This document shows positions 26,857 through 34,989 of a stretch of 64,000 bases of DNA, piece after piece. A model generated the notes under the pieces. The model was not told where the DNA came from, ran no database searches, and saw only the letters and a program-made list of their open reading frames with translations. Source of the DNA: Candidatus Thiodiazotropha sp. LNASS1 (GTDB lineage Bacteria > Pseudomonadota > Gammaproteobacteria > Chromatiales > Chromatiaceae); the NCBI RefSeq assembly GCF_964212655.1, contig NZ_OZ156465.1, forward strand, positions 2,976,001 to 3,040,000, read 5' to 3'. Numbering within the stretch: the stretch's first letter is position 1; each line of letters begins with the position of its first letter. The position numbers were made by a program, and so were the translations under genes.

Positions 26857-28770
26857 ATGCAAAACTTCAAGAACTTGAGTAGTACAAAGCGCCATATTTT
26901 TGTTATCAATTTTACAGGTTTTGTGGTAGCGGTTATCGCCGCTCTGTTTGTTCTCAATGCAAGTTATCCTGGATACCTGAATCCTGATTCCGTCAATCAG
27001 CTTACTCAAATCATTACCGGCAAGTTTAATGACTGGCAATCGCCATTCTCAACATTGGCATGGGCGGCGCTGGATACCATAATACCCGGGCCGTTTGGCT
27101 TTGTAATATTGGTAAATATGTTGGTATGGGGAAGCATCGCCATATTGACCTATCTTTTTAGTCGACGCATTGGTGCTTGGTCGCTGCTTTTTCTCGCCAT
27201 CCCCTTTTTGCCCGGGGCGTTCAATCTGTTAGGTAATGTACACAAGGATGTGTTGTTGGCGGGATGGCTATTGTCTGCCAGTGTGTTCGGTTATATGGCA
27301 CACCAGGATGGTGTGTCGAAGCGTAAAATCATAGTATTTCAGGTGATATCCAATCTTCTCCTGACTGCAGCGTTTCTGACGCGGTTAAACGCGGTTTTTG
27401 CCATTCTACCCCTCTTGCTTTACGTTAACCACGGCCTGGGTTGGCGCAGAAATATTCTGCTTGGCTTGTTCCTGTTGTTGATGATGCCTGTGCTGCATGG
27501 TGTGCTGCTGAAGCTGACACAAGCGGAGACTTTGCAACCGGGAGACAGTATCAAGACGTTTCACCTACTTGGCCTCTCATATGTTGAAGGCAATAATCTT
27601 TTTCCAGGCAAATGGAGTGATGAGCAATCCCAGAAAATAGTCGAGGCGTGTTATACGCCGGTACAGTGGGACACCGCCGCTTTTTGGGGTAAGTGTGGAT
27701 TTATACATGAGGAACTGAGGCGCCAGAAGATTTGGGGCACTGACAAGTTGACCCACAAGTGGATCAAAGAGATCCTGCGGAATCCAGCAGGGTTTTTTAC
27801 CGTCATGTCCGCCACCTTTCATAAAAGCCTGTATGATCCCAATTCCCGATCGATGTTTTACAAGCCGGGTAAGAACAAATTGTTCGATTGGGAAGTGAAG
27901 ACAGACCCGCCGGGAATCACAACCAAATTGGTTCAATATTATGTGACCTCGTCATTGAATGACCGCCTGGGCAGGCCAATCGTATTTGCCATAGCCGCAA
28001 TACTCGGACTGGGACTATTGACCTGCTTCCGGGGCGTAATTGATGAACATGAACTGTTTGCCATTGCAGTCATGTGCTCCGGGCTGATCAATCTTTTGAG
28101 TTATCTTTTGGTGACGGTATCAGCCGAATATCGATACTTCTATTGGTCCGGTTATTCGATATATATTGGTTTTGCGATTGCCGTAATCTCGATTGTTTCA
28201 AAAAACAATGATCGACAAGGCTATCTATTTTCCTATCGTATGAAACTGATTGTATTTGCATTGATAGGAATTGCTGTCGGTATGGTGGCTACTGCAGAGA
28301 GGCTGCCTGCCATCAAACGTCAAGTCAGTGTGACGCCTATTGATACTAAGCTTGTTACGGTTAAAAACATACGTCGAGCATCTACCCCCAATTGGATGGG
28401 TCATCGCATAGATGGTGTCGTGTCAAACCACAATTGGAATATTGACAGGGATGGGTTTTACAATGGGACTATCAGCGATGGTGTTCTTATAACCACGGTG
28501 CCCACCCACGGATTGGCAATTGAAATCGAATTCGGAACGGGACGGGAGATGGGAAGAGTACTCGTCGAATCAGGGCAGTTTGAAAAGGTTGTCGATCTAT
28601 CCTCACCCCCTGCCGGGAGTAAAACTATCTATATCAGACCCTTATCGATGCATGGCATCGAGCAGCACGGTTCGCTATGGATGGGTCCGGCGTCGGCTGT
28701 TATATACAGTCTTGCCTCATTTCTTTTCTTGGCTTGGATCGGCAGACAGTTCAAAACGAATCGCCCTTGA
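26857..28770 (+). CDS. Polytopic membrane glycosyltransferase-like protein (GT-C type)
   Basis: The 637-residue protein has about ten to twelve membrane segments and a soluble tail of about 150 residues. YPGYLNPDSVNQL after the first helix, in the first outer loop, has the Asp position expected for GT-C enzymes that use lipid-linked sugars. It probably transfers the sugar supplied by the two preceding genes to a surface polymer, like Gtr(type)/GtrC proteins, which are highly variable. I chose ATG 26857, just after the GtrA stop; an upstream TTG in frame is less likely. The acceptor cannot be told from the sequence. A perfect hairpin follows at 28822-28846. Confidence 0.72.
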   Translation: MQNFKNLSSTKRHIFVINFTGFVVAVIAALFVLNASYPGYLNPDSVNQLTQIITGKFNDWQSPFSTLAWAALDTIIPGPFGFVILVNMLVWGSIAILTYLFSRRIGAWSLLFLAIPFLPGAFNLLGNVHKDVLLAGWLLSASVFGYMAHQDGVSKRKIIVFQVISNLLLTAAFLTRLNAVFAILPLLLYVNHGLGWRRNILLGLFLLLMMPVLHGVLLKLTQAETLQPGDSIKTFHLLGLSYVEGNNLFPGKWSDEQSQKIVEACYTPVQWDTAAFWGKCGFIHEELRRQKIWGTDKLTHKWIKEILRNPAGFFTVMSATFHKSLYDPNSRSMFYKPGKNKLFDWEVKTDPPGITTKLVQYYVTSSLNDRLGRPIVFAIAAILGLGLLTCFRGVIDEHELFAIAVMCSGLINLLSYLLVTVSAEYRYFYWSGYSIYIGFAIAVISIVSKNNDRQGYLFSYRMKLIVFALIGIAVGMVATAERLPAIKRQVSVTPIDTKLVTVKNIRRASTPNWMGHRIDGVVSNHNWNIDRDGFYNGTISDGVLITTVPTHGLAIEIEFGTGREMGRVLVESGQFEKVVDLSSPPAGSKTIYIRPLSMHGIEQHGSLWMGPASAVIYSLASFLFLAWIGRQFKTNRP

Positions 28771-28821
28771 GATTCTATTTCACGAGTGGCGAGATGGTGT
28801 TTGTGACTGATTCAGATAAAA

Positions 28822-28846
28822 AAGGGTGCGGCTGAGCCGCACCCTT
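28822..28846. terminator. Perfect 11-bp hairpin after the glycosylation genes
   Basis: AAGGGTGCGGC at 28822-28832 pairs with GCCGCACCCTT at 28836-28846 around a TGA loop. An A-run on the left would give a U-run on the minus strand, and moderately T-rich sequence follows on the plus strand. It probably terminates the gtr-like operon and sits just outside the IS110-like element. Confidence 0.75.
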
Positions 28847-28857
28847 GTATCTCTTCT

Positions 28858-29000
28858 GATGAATTGTTTAGCTAGCAATTCATCACACGGTGATAAGACC
28901 TGCACCGCACCCTGAGACCACGAGTCTGTTTTGTAGATACAGGCTATCACCGATTCTCTATAAACTGAATGGTATCGGAGTCCCTCCGGCATTACGGAGA
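28858..29000 (+). ncRNA. Candidate bridge RNA in the IS110 leader
   Basis: The non-coding sequence before the IS110 transposase is strongly folded. GATGAATTG (28858-28866) pairs with CAATTCATC (28876-28884) as a 9-bp stem-loop. CGGTGATA (28888-28895) then pairs with TATCACCG (28945-28952) around an internal region of 49 bases. A third hairpin, CTCCG / CGGAG, lies at about 28983-28998. A leading stem-loop followed by larger internal loops, upstream of the recombinase, is the layout described for IS110-group bridge RNAs such as that of IS621. Ends and loops are inferred. Confidence 0.45.
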
Positions 29001-29030
29001 GAGGCTGCATGAACAAGGTGAGTGAAGAGA

Positions 29031-30017
29031 ATGAAAGCGATAATTGGCATTGATGTGAGTAAAAATAAGCTGGATTGTCTGTGGTTACGCAGTATCGAAC
29101 CACGCAAGGTCAAGTCGAAGGTCTTTCCTAATACACCAGCCGGCCATGACCACCTACTCGATTGGTCACAAAAACAGACTGGTCAGCCACTGAGTGGGTT
29201 ACGCTTTGTCATGGAGGCGACTGGCATCTACCACGAGCGTCTAGCCTACGGTCTGCATGAGCAAGGTGGTGAAGTCGCGGTGCTTAACCCGGCCCAGGTG
29301 AGAGATTACGCCAAGGGTATCGCGGTGCACACCAAGACCGACAGAAAGGACTCGCTGGTGTTAGCCTTGTATGGCGCCAAAGAACCCCTGCATCTGTGGA
29401 GACCGGAACCGGCAGAGATACGTAAACTCAAAGAGTTACTGTCACGGCTGGAGGCATTGCAAGGCGATATCCAGCGTGAACGCAACCGCCTGGAGAAGGC
29501 TTTGTCAGGGATCAGTCATCCAGAGGTTGGGCACTCCATCTCGACCGTGCTCAAAGGCCTGGAGCAAGAACAAAAGCGTCTGGAAGCGATGATCGATGAG
29601 CATATCGACACCCACCCCCAGCTGAAAAACGACCAGCAGCTGCTAGAAAGTATCCCAGGCATTGGCCGGACCCTCAGTCGAATCATGATGAGTGTCTACC
29701 GTGCCCGGGATTTTGAGCATGCTAGTCAAATGGCCGCCTATCTGGGAGTGGTGCCCATCGAGCATCAATCCGGATCCAGCATCAACAAGCGACCACGACT
29801 GTCGAAAGCAGGCAGCGCGAGGATCAGGGCCAAACTCTACATGCCTGCTATCGTGGCCAGTCTACACAACCCGACGGCCAAGGCCTTATACGAGCGGTTG
29901 CTCGCGAGAGGAAAATGCAAAATGTCCGCATTAGGAGCCGTTATGCGCAAATTAGTACATCTGTGCTTTGGGGTACTCAAGCACCAGCAAGTTTACTCCC
30001 CACAAGCCGCTTTATAG
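29031..30017 (+). CDS. IS110-family transposase (DEDD recombinase), intact
   Basis: The protein of about 328 residues has both expected domains. The RuvC-like DEDD half has IGIDVSKNKLD, the Glu in MEATGIYHE and the Asp pair in TKTDRKDS. The Tnp half has SIPGIGRTL, then AAYLGVVPIEHQSGSS with the candidate catalytic Ser, and ends near SALGAVMRKLVHLCFGVLK. The length is normal and no stop or frameshift is seen, so it is probably active. I prefer ATG 29031 with GGTGAG about 8 bases upstream; GTG 29022 is also possible. These enzymes use a bridge RNA encoded by the same element to choose donor and target. Confidence 0.92.
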   Translation: MKAIIGIDVSKNKLDCLWLRSIEPRKVKSKVFPNTPAGHDHLLDWSQKQTGQPLSGLRFVMEATGIYHERLAYGLHEQGGEVAVLNPAQVRDYAKGIAVHTKTDRKDSLVLALYGAKEPLHLWRPEPAEIRKLKELLSRLEALQGDIQRERNRLEKALSGISHPEVGHSISTVLKGLEQEQKRLEAMIDEHIDTHPQLKNDQQLLESIPGIGRTLSRIMMSVYRARDFEHASQMAAYLGVVPIEHQSGSSINKRPRLSKAGSARIRAKLYMPAIVASLHNPTAKALYERLLARGKCKMSALGAVMRKLVHLCFGVLKHQQVYSPQAAL

Positions 30018-30119
30018 CTACTTGTGGGAGTAAGGGAGAGATGGTATCTACCCATAGCCAAACCTGAACTTGTTAACCAGCCGGCGGGATTGCCCGGTTA
30101 AGTCACGGCGGTGGTGTTG

Positions 30120-30953
30120 TCAGTCCCGAATGACGATCTCCACCCGCCGATTCTTCAATCGCCCGGCGCTGGTGCTGTTGTCGGTGATGGGTTGCGTTTC
30201 ACCGAGCCCGATCGTGTCGATACGCGATCCATCGACACCGGCCTGCATCAAGGCGTTTTTGACCGAGTTCGCGCGTCGTTCGGATAGATCCTGGTTGAAG
30301 GCATCGCTCCCTACATTGTCGGTATGGCCCTCGACGAGCAGGGTCTTGTCCGGATACTCGGCAAGGAAGGAGGCGAGCTTATCGATCGTCGTCATAGCCC
30401 CGGGTAGGAGCTCAGTCTTGCCGGTGGAAAAAAGTACATCGCCAAGGGTCAGGACGATGCCGCGTTCGGTCTTCATCGCCTGCAGATCAGCAAGTTCCTG
30501 CCGCAACGCCTCCGCTTTGGCAAGCGCGTTTTCCCGCTCCATTAGAGCGGCCTCTTTCTCCCGCAGTGCTTCTGTCTTTGCCTGTTGTTCGAGTTGAACC
30601 TCGATCTCCCTTGCCCGCAGCCTCTCCTTGTCTTTGATTTCACCCAGCTCGGTGAGTCTGGCGGAAGCGGCCTTGCGCGCGGCGACCGATTTGGCGATTT
30701 CGACGCGGGTCTTCCCGACATAGGCCAGCGAGGTCATATCCTCTTCGGTTTCGGCTTCTGCGGCGCGGCTAATCGCCTGGTTGGCCCGCTCCAGTTCGGT
30801 GGGCGCGTAACGCAGCAATTGCTCCTCCTGTTTGGCTTCGGCGTAGGTCTGCTCGGCATCGAGCAGTGCCTGGTTCTTCTGCAGGGTGCCGCAGGCGGTG
30901 ACGAGTAGCGCCAGGAATGTGGCGGTGATCCAGTTGATCATTGTTCGAGACAT
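30120..30953 (-). CDS. OmpA-family outer-membrane lipoprotein with DUF4398 domain
   Basis: The 277-residue protein begins with a lipoprotein signal ending LVTACG (Cys21). A long helical, coiled-coil-prone region rich in Ala, Glu and Arg follows (about 25-150, DUF4398-like). The carboxy-terminal OmpA domain (about 155-275) has LFSTGKTELLPGA, VEGHTDNVGSD and LSERRANSVKNAL, which bind peptidoglycan. It therefore tethers the outer membrane to the cell wall. ATG 30953 follows GGGGAG. It lies 36 bp downstream of another DUF4398 lipoprotein gene and is probably cotranscribed with it. Confidence 0.93.
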   Translation of the reverse strand: MSRTMINWITATFLALLVTACGTLQKNQALLDAEQTYAEAKQEEQLLRYAPTELERANQAISRAAEAETEEDMTSLAYVGKTRVEIAKSVAARKAASARLTELGEIKDKERLRAREIEVQLEQQAKTEALREKEAALMERENALAKAEALRQELADLQAMKTERGIVLTLGDVLFSTGKTELLPGAMTTIDKLASFLAEYPDKTLLVEGHTDNVGSDAFNQDLSERRANSVKNALMQAGVDGSRIDTIGLGETQPITDNSTSAGRLKNRRVEIVIRD

Positions 30954-30989
30954 TGTAGATCTCCCCTAATCATTGGGTTTGCTTATGGT

Positions 30990-31385
30990 TTACCTGCTCC
31001 TGGCCCGCATGATCTCTTCACGCAACACCTGAATGCTGTTTTCCAATTCATTGACGGCCTTTTCCGCCTCGGCCTTCGAGGCGATGGCCTGCGCCAACTC
31101 CGCATCGGCCTGGGCCTCTTCCGCAAGCCTTTTCGCCTCCTCATACTCCTCTTTGGCAATCGCGGTTTCGGCGCGCTTCAGTTTCTGTTTGGCGCGATCG
31201 ATAGCCACGGGGGCATGCCTCGTCGTCTCTTCGTTTTCAGCGGCCACCAGGGATGTTTTGGCGGCCGCCATCTCCGCAACCGGTTCAGGCGTGGAACTGC
31301 AGCCTAGGAGTGCGGTGAAAAAAAGAGCACTGAAAACGGGTAGTGTATGTGAACGCCATAGTCGGGAGGTGTGATCGATCATCAT
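30990..31385 (-). CDS. DUF4398-domain lipoprotein
   Basis: This short protein of about 131 residues has a lipoprotein signal ending LLGCSSTP, then an almost entirely helical, charged mature part (EEYEEAKRLAEEAQADAELAQ) likely to form a coiled coil. It is related to the amino-terminal region of the OmpA-like protein encoded just downstream, so the two may interact in the periplasm. I chose ATG 31385 (AAGGA upstream) over 31436, which would add an unlikely extension. The function is unknown. Confidence 0.8.
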   Translation of the reverse strand: MMIDHTSRLWRSHTLPVFSALFFTALLGCSSTPEPVAEMAAAKTSLVAAENEETTRHAPVAIDRAKQKLKRAETAIAKEEYEEAKRLAEEAQADAELAQAIASKAEAEKAVNELENSIQVLREEIMRARSR

Positions 31386-31450
31386 GACAATGTTCCTTTC
31401 TTGGTATATGTGGCTGTCCAGCGTGCATATATACATGTTGGATAGGTTCG

Positions 31451-31479
31451 ATTATTAAAGTGAAAGGCTGCTTCGTCAA
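31451..31479 (-). promoter_or_regulatory. Sigma-70-type promoter of the lipoprotein pair
   Basis: On the minus strand TTGACG (31474-31479) and AATAAT (31451-31456) are separated by 17 bp, a close match to -35/-10. Transcription would start near 31444, giving a 60-base leader. The rest of 31480-31765 shows no gene. Confidence 0.5.
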
Positions 31480-31765
31480 CCTGTCATGTCTGTAACTTTA
31501 ACTGATGTGCTGGAGTAGTGCATGACAAGCAGGGGGCGCAAGTCTTGGATCAATGTGGGATTCAGCCTGATCAGCACAGCAGCTGGTTGAGGAATCCGCC
31601 GGTGATGACGGTGTTTCGTCGCTCTCCGGCCGATAGGGTTTGAGGGCCCTTCGGCTATAATATTTAACGATTTTTAACGATGCGGAGAGAGTGCGACCAC
31701 CATGCCGGGGTGTTGAGCGGCACCCTGACACGTGGTTTGCAGACGCTGATCACATTCCGATTGCG

Positions 31766-32350
31766 TCAGTGAAGATCTTTAATCAATGACTCACGGACGC
31801 TGGACTCAAGGTCGTCTACCGTATAATCATAGTTTGTATGATCAATACCCGCCGATAGGGCTGCCCCGCCTTTCAAGGCATCAATCATCGGCTGGGTCAG
31901 TTCAAAACGGAGAAAATGGACTGCTGAGGTTTTTTCCTCGGTGCTGCGTTCCAGGTCCTCGTTAGCGATAGGTCTGACCTTGTCGAAACCAGTGACCTGT
32001 ACCCAGATGGCTTTCTCGATGCCGATCAGCCCGGCCAGTGCCTTCTTGCGCTCATCCACATCGTGATACTCCATCATAAATGTCGCCTTCCAATTCATCC
32101 CGTCCGGTATCAGCGGATTGTAGACGTCGAGTTCATCCTGAATGCCCTGTTGCTCGAATATCCGTTCGATCCGCAGCATCTCCTGAATCTGGTACTGCAT
32201 GGTCAGTTCATCCTCGAAATAGAGCGCGGCGTGCGGACCGATGGGAAGGCGGCGACTCTTCTTATGGTCTATCACCTTGGCCCTGAATTGCTGACGAATT
32301 CGGGCATACTCCTCGAGGCTGTAGAGGTCGCTGTGTGAAAGATGGGTCAT
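31766..32350 (-). CDS. DUF3501 family protein
   Basis: The 194-residue protein matches DUF3501 in length and in phrases such as RRLPIGPHAALYFEDELTM and MLRIERIF near the amino end. No signal peptide or membrane segment is present. The family has no settled function. Its genes usually travel with rubrerythrin and a GlpC-like Fe-S protein, exactly as here, where all lie on the minus strand within 3 kb. That points to peroxide or iron-sulfur protection. ATG 32350 follows AGGAGAG. Confidence 0.85.
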   Translation of the reverse strand: MTHLSHSDLYSLEEYARIRQQFRAKVIDHKKSRRLPIGPHAALYFEDELTMQYQIQEMLRIERIFEQQGIQDELDVYNPLIPDGMNWKATFMMEYHDVDERKKALAGLIGIEKAIWVQVTGFDKVRPIANEDLERSTEEKTSAVHFLRFELTQPMIDALKGGAALSAGIDHTNYDYTVDDLESSVRESLIKDLH

Positions 32351-32465
32351 TAATCTCTCCTGTGTAATTTCTCATTTTTACAACCGGCCTTCATTTCCAT
32401 GCGGCCGGGTTTTGATCGGTTTTGCTGTTGGATCTTGTCGGGTGGCATAAGGCGTCATGGCTACC

Positions 32466-32491
32466 GATTAGATTATTGTTAACAGGCACTA
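32466..32491 (-). repeat. Dispersed 3'-flanking repeat, copy C
   Basis: On the minus strand the sequence TAGTGCCTGTTAACAATAAT lies about 30 bp after the ferritin-like gene stops. It matches copies near 35419 and 50620 over more than 20 bases. Confidence 0.6.
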
Positions 32492-32520
32492 ATGGGCTAT
32501 ATTTCATGAATGCCGGTCCT

Positions 32521-32808
32521 CTATTCGTGAGCAATGGTCTTGTCAGTGAAGAGGTAGTCTTTCAGCTCCTTGTCGAAACTGGGATCTTGCCGTCTGATCC
32601 ACTCCAGCACCATGGCGGCATGCTCTTTCTCTTCATCCCTGTTATGGGCAAGGATGGCTCTCAAGCTCTCGTCGCTGCAGGCGTCCACGCGTTGGTTATA
32701 CCAGTCGACGGCTTCCAGCTCCTCCATCAAGGAGACAATCGCCCTATGCATGTCACGGGTTTCGTCACTGAGTTGTTCCAGGGGTTCATGATAGCCTTCG
32801 TTTGACAT
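32521..32808 (-). CDS. Encapsulin-type ferritin-like protein (EncFtn)
   Basis: The 95-residue protein matches the EncFtn family from start to end: HEPLEQLSDETRDMHRAI, EELEAVDWYNQR, HNRDEEKEHAAMVLEWIRR and DYLFTDK. EncFtn monomers form a two-helix half-ferritin. Glu34-region and ExxH (EEKEH) residues build the ferroxidase site between subunits of a decamer that oxidises Fe(II). In characterised systems it is packaged in an encapsulin shell through a carboxy-terminal tag. Here the protein ends at TIAHE with no tag, and no encapsulin gene is in the window. It lies 18 bp downstream of the GlpC-like gene, with a good ribosome-binding site (AAGGAG). Confidence 0.92.
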   Translation of the reverse strand: MSNEGYHEPLEQLSDETRDMHRAIVSLMEELEAVDWYNQRVDACSDESLRAILAHNRDEEKEHAAMVLEWIRRQDPSFDKELKDYLFTDKTIAHE

Positions 32809-32826
32809 GATTGACTCCTTGATTGA

Positions 32827-34173
32827 TTAAACACCGTATGCGGTTCGCAACAGGGTAATGGGATGCTCCGAAGCAGTGCCGTCACGCAGGCCGTTTTCGA
32901 TATGGCGGCCGGCCATCGGGCAGTCGCTGCCGTAGTGGTCGGCCTCAGCCTGTTTGACCCGGTTGACCACGGGTTTGCCGATCTTCATGGCATGCTGATG
33001 GAATTCGCTTTTGACAGCATAGGTGCCGTCATGGCCCGAGCAGCGTTCGATGGCGGTGACCTCTGTGTCGGGGATCAGGCTGAGCAGCTCCTTGGTCTTG
33101 GCGCCGATATTCTGCACTCGTTGATGGCAGGCGGCATGATAGGCGACCCTGCCAAGCCCCTGTTTGAAGTCGGTCTTCAGAAAGCCGTGCTTGTGACGAA
33201 TCATCAGATATTCGAAGATATCGAATATCGCCTCTGCAACCTTTTTCACCTCGGGATCATCCGGGAATAACAGCGGCAGCTCCTGTTTGAACATCAATGC
33301 GCAGGAGGGGACTGGCGCAACGATGTCCCAGCCGGCATCGACCAGTTTGGCCAGTACCGGGATATTCGCATCTTTAGCGGTTTCCACGGCGTCGAGATTG
33401 CCCAGTTCCAGTTTTGGCATGCCGCAACACTGCTCTTTGTCAGCAATGGTGACCGGTATGTCATTATGTTCGAAGACGGCAACCAGGTCCTCACCGACCT
33501 GGGGCTCGTTGTGGTTGCCGTAGCATGTGCTGAACAGGGCGACCTTGCCTTTGGTGGTCCCGGCGGGTGTTCCCTCAGCGGCGCTGTTGATTTTTTCAGA
33601 CAGCCGTTTTCGAAGCGGCTTGGCATGAAATTCGGGTAACTTCGCTTCGGGATGAACACCAAGCGCGTGATCGAGGATCTCGCGAAAGTTCTTTGCTTTG
33701 TTAAAACGATTGACGACGCCGGCAACCACCGGGATACCTGCCAGCTTGCCAAGATTGTCGGTACTGGTGAGGACCCGGTCGCGCAGTTTGACTTCGCCAT
33801 TCTTATATTTGACGGCCTTGCCTCGCAACATCAGATGGGGAAAGTCGATGTTCCAATCATGAGGCGGTACGTAGGGACACTTGGTCATGTAGCAGAGGTC
33901 GCAGAGATAGCAGTGATCGACCACCTGCCAATAGTCTTTTTTATCAACACCATCGATCTCCATGGTTTCCGATTCATCCACCAGGTCGAACAGGGTCGGG
34001 AAACTGTGGCAGAGACTGACGCAGCGTCTACAGCCATGGCAAAGATCGAACACCCTCTCCAGCTCTGTCATGAGCTTCTCTTCGTCGTAATAGTCAGGAT
34101 TTTTCCAATCGACCGGATGCCGTGTTGGGGCCTCCAGATTGCCTTCTCTCTGGTTGCTGGGTGCTGCTGCCAT
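32827..34173 (-). CDS. GlpC/HdrD-like iron-sulfur oxidoreductase
   Basis: The 448-residue soluble protein carries two [4Fe-4S] ferredoxin motifs (CHGCRRCVSLCHSFP and CYLCDLCYMTKCP, about residues 45-100). Two cysteine-rich CCG-type domains follow, with QCCGMP and, later, AACHQR and the Cys of ERCSGHDG. These features define the GlpC/HdrD family, which passes electrons between quinones, flavins or thiols and metal clusters. With rubrerythrin next door, it may supply electrons for peroxide reduction, which is inference. ATG 34173 (GGAG upstream) is preferred to 34236, which would add a Trp/Pro-rich, unlikely extension. It lies 86 bp downstream of rubrerythrin. Confidence 0.9.
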   Translation of the reverse strand: MAAAPSNQREGNLEAPTRHPVDWKNPDYYDEEKLMTELERVFDLCHGCRRCVSLCHSFPTLFDLVDESETMEIDGVDKKDYWQVVDHCYLCDLCYMTKCPYVPPHDWNIDFPHLMLRGKAVKYKNGEVKLRDRVLTSTDNLGKLAGIPVVAGVVNRFNKAKNFREILDHALGVHPEAKLPEFHAKPLRKRLSEKINSAAEGTPAGTTKGKVALFSTCYGNHNEPQVGEDLVAVFEHNDIPVTIADKEQCCGMPKLELGNLDAVETAKDANIPVLAKLVDAGWDIVAPVPSCALMFKQELPLLFPDDPEVKKVAEAIFDIFEYLMIRHKHGFLKTDFKQGLGRVAYHAACHQRVQNIGAKTKELLSLIPDTEVTAIERCSGHDGTYAVKSEFHQHAMKIGKPVVNRVKQAEADHYGSDCPMAGRHIENGLRDGTASEHPITLLRTAYGV

Positions 34174-34259
34174 TAGTCTGCTCCTGATTGTGACAAAGGG
34201 CGGCCCTGAGGCCGCCCATGGGTCATCCCGAACCATGGGCTCAGAATGATGATTGGATA

Positions 34260-34676
34260 TCAGTCCATTTCGTCCAATGCCTTCTGGTAACGGTTTGCGT
34301 GGGAACGCTCCGCCTTCGCCAGGGTCTCGAACCAGTCGGCCACCTCGTCGAAACCCTCATCACGGGCGGTCTTGGCCATGCCGGGATACATATCGGTATA
34401 TTCATGGGTTTCACCGGCGACCGCTGCCTTGAGATTATCGCCGGTCGGGCCGATGGGCATTCCGGTGGCGGGGTCCCCACACTGCTCGAGATACTCCAGA
34501 TGACCGTGAGCGTGGCCGGTTTCACCCTCTGCAGTGGAGCGGAAAAGAGCGGCAACATCGTTATATCCTTCGACGTCCGCCTTGGCGGCAAAGTAGAGAT
34601 AACGGCGGTTGGCTTGGGATTCTCCGGCGAAAGCGTCTTTCAGGTTTTGCTCAGTTTGACTACCTTTGAGTTCCAT
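34260..34676 (-). CDS. Rubrerythrin (diiron domain only)
   Basis: Rubrerythrins reduce hydrogen peroxide at a diiron site. This 138-residue form has the ferritin-like four-helix bundle with the ligands in [33 protein letters not shown] and [10 protein letters not shown], but lacks the carboxy-terminal rubredoxin domain of the classical protein, so it needs an external electron donor. The GlpC-like protein encoded just downstream is a candidate. GAGAACC precedes the ATG. It is divergent from the Irr-like regulator gene at 34990. Confidence 0.95.
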   Translation of the reverse strand: MELKGSQTEQNLKDAFAGESQANRRYLYFAAKADVEGYNDVAALFRSTAEGETGHAHGHLEYLEQCGDPATGMPIGPTGDNLKAAVAGETHEYTDMYPGMAKTARDEGFDEVADWFETLAKAERSHANRYQKALDEMD

Positions 34677-34743
34677 ATCTGGTTCTCCGAAATGATGGTT
34701 TATTGTGGATAAGTACGTCGAGCCGTACGGCCCTTCGCTGATG

Positions 34744-34820
34744 ACTAGAATAGAGTTAAAATTGATTGGAATCGAGCGGTCTTTTCAATGATATTGATAG
34801 ATAATGCCTAATAATTTAGG
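34744..34820. promoter_or_regulatory. Possible Fur/Irr-type sites between rubrerythrin and regulator
   Basis: CCTAA (34807-34811) and TTAGG (34816-34820) form a perfect dyad around TAAT. At 34744-34760, ACTAGAATAGAGTTAAA is a degenerate version of the ICE motif. Both lie in the shared upstream region of rubrerythrin and the Irr-like gene. The evidence is suggestive only. Confidence 0.3.
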
Positions 34821-34953
34821 ATCAAAATCAGGGGTCGTGGTCAAGTTTGTCCGCCAGGTAGCATAAGGAGCAAGCCCTTGATGCACGCAGGTCAAATCGA
34901 GCCTGACGATAACAGGGTGCTCTACTCGGCCTATTCTTTTTTTGTTCAAAGGC

Positions 34954-34983
34954 TTGGCAATTTGTGGGGTGTGTATTTATACT
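34954..34983 (+). promoter_or_regulatory. Sigma-70-type promoter of the Irr-like gene
   Basis: TTGGCA (34954-34959) and TATACT (34978-34983) are separated by 18 bp. The -10 box ends 6 bases before ATG 34990, so transcription would begin at or next to that codon. Confidence 0.5.
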
Positions 34984-34989
34984 TTGGCG

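Larger units (their letters stand above)
28858..30055 (+). mobile_element. IS110-family insertion sequence (ends approximate)
   Basis: The element consists of the structured leader and one intact transposase gene. IS110 elements lack ordinary terminal inverted repeats, so the ends cannot be fixed from sequence alone. I place the left end near the first leader hairpin and the right end in the short stretch after the transposase stop. It sits between the glycosylation operon and the OmpA-like gene and disrupts neither. Confidence 0.6.

Noticed and set aside
30060-30118. Terminator hairpin downstream of the OmpA-like gene
   Set aside because: TTAACC/GGTTAA and CCGG blocks overlap in competing ways and give no single convincing stem.
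31498-31731. 77-codon minus-strand frame upstream of the lipoprotein pair
   Set aside because: No start signal or family features; composition looks non-coding.
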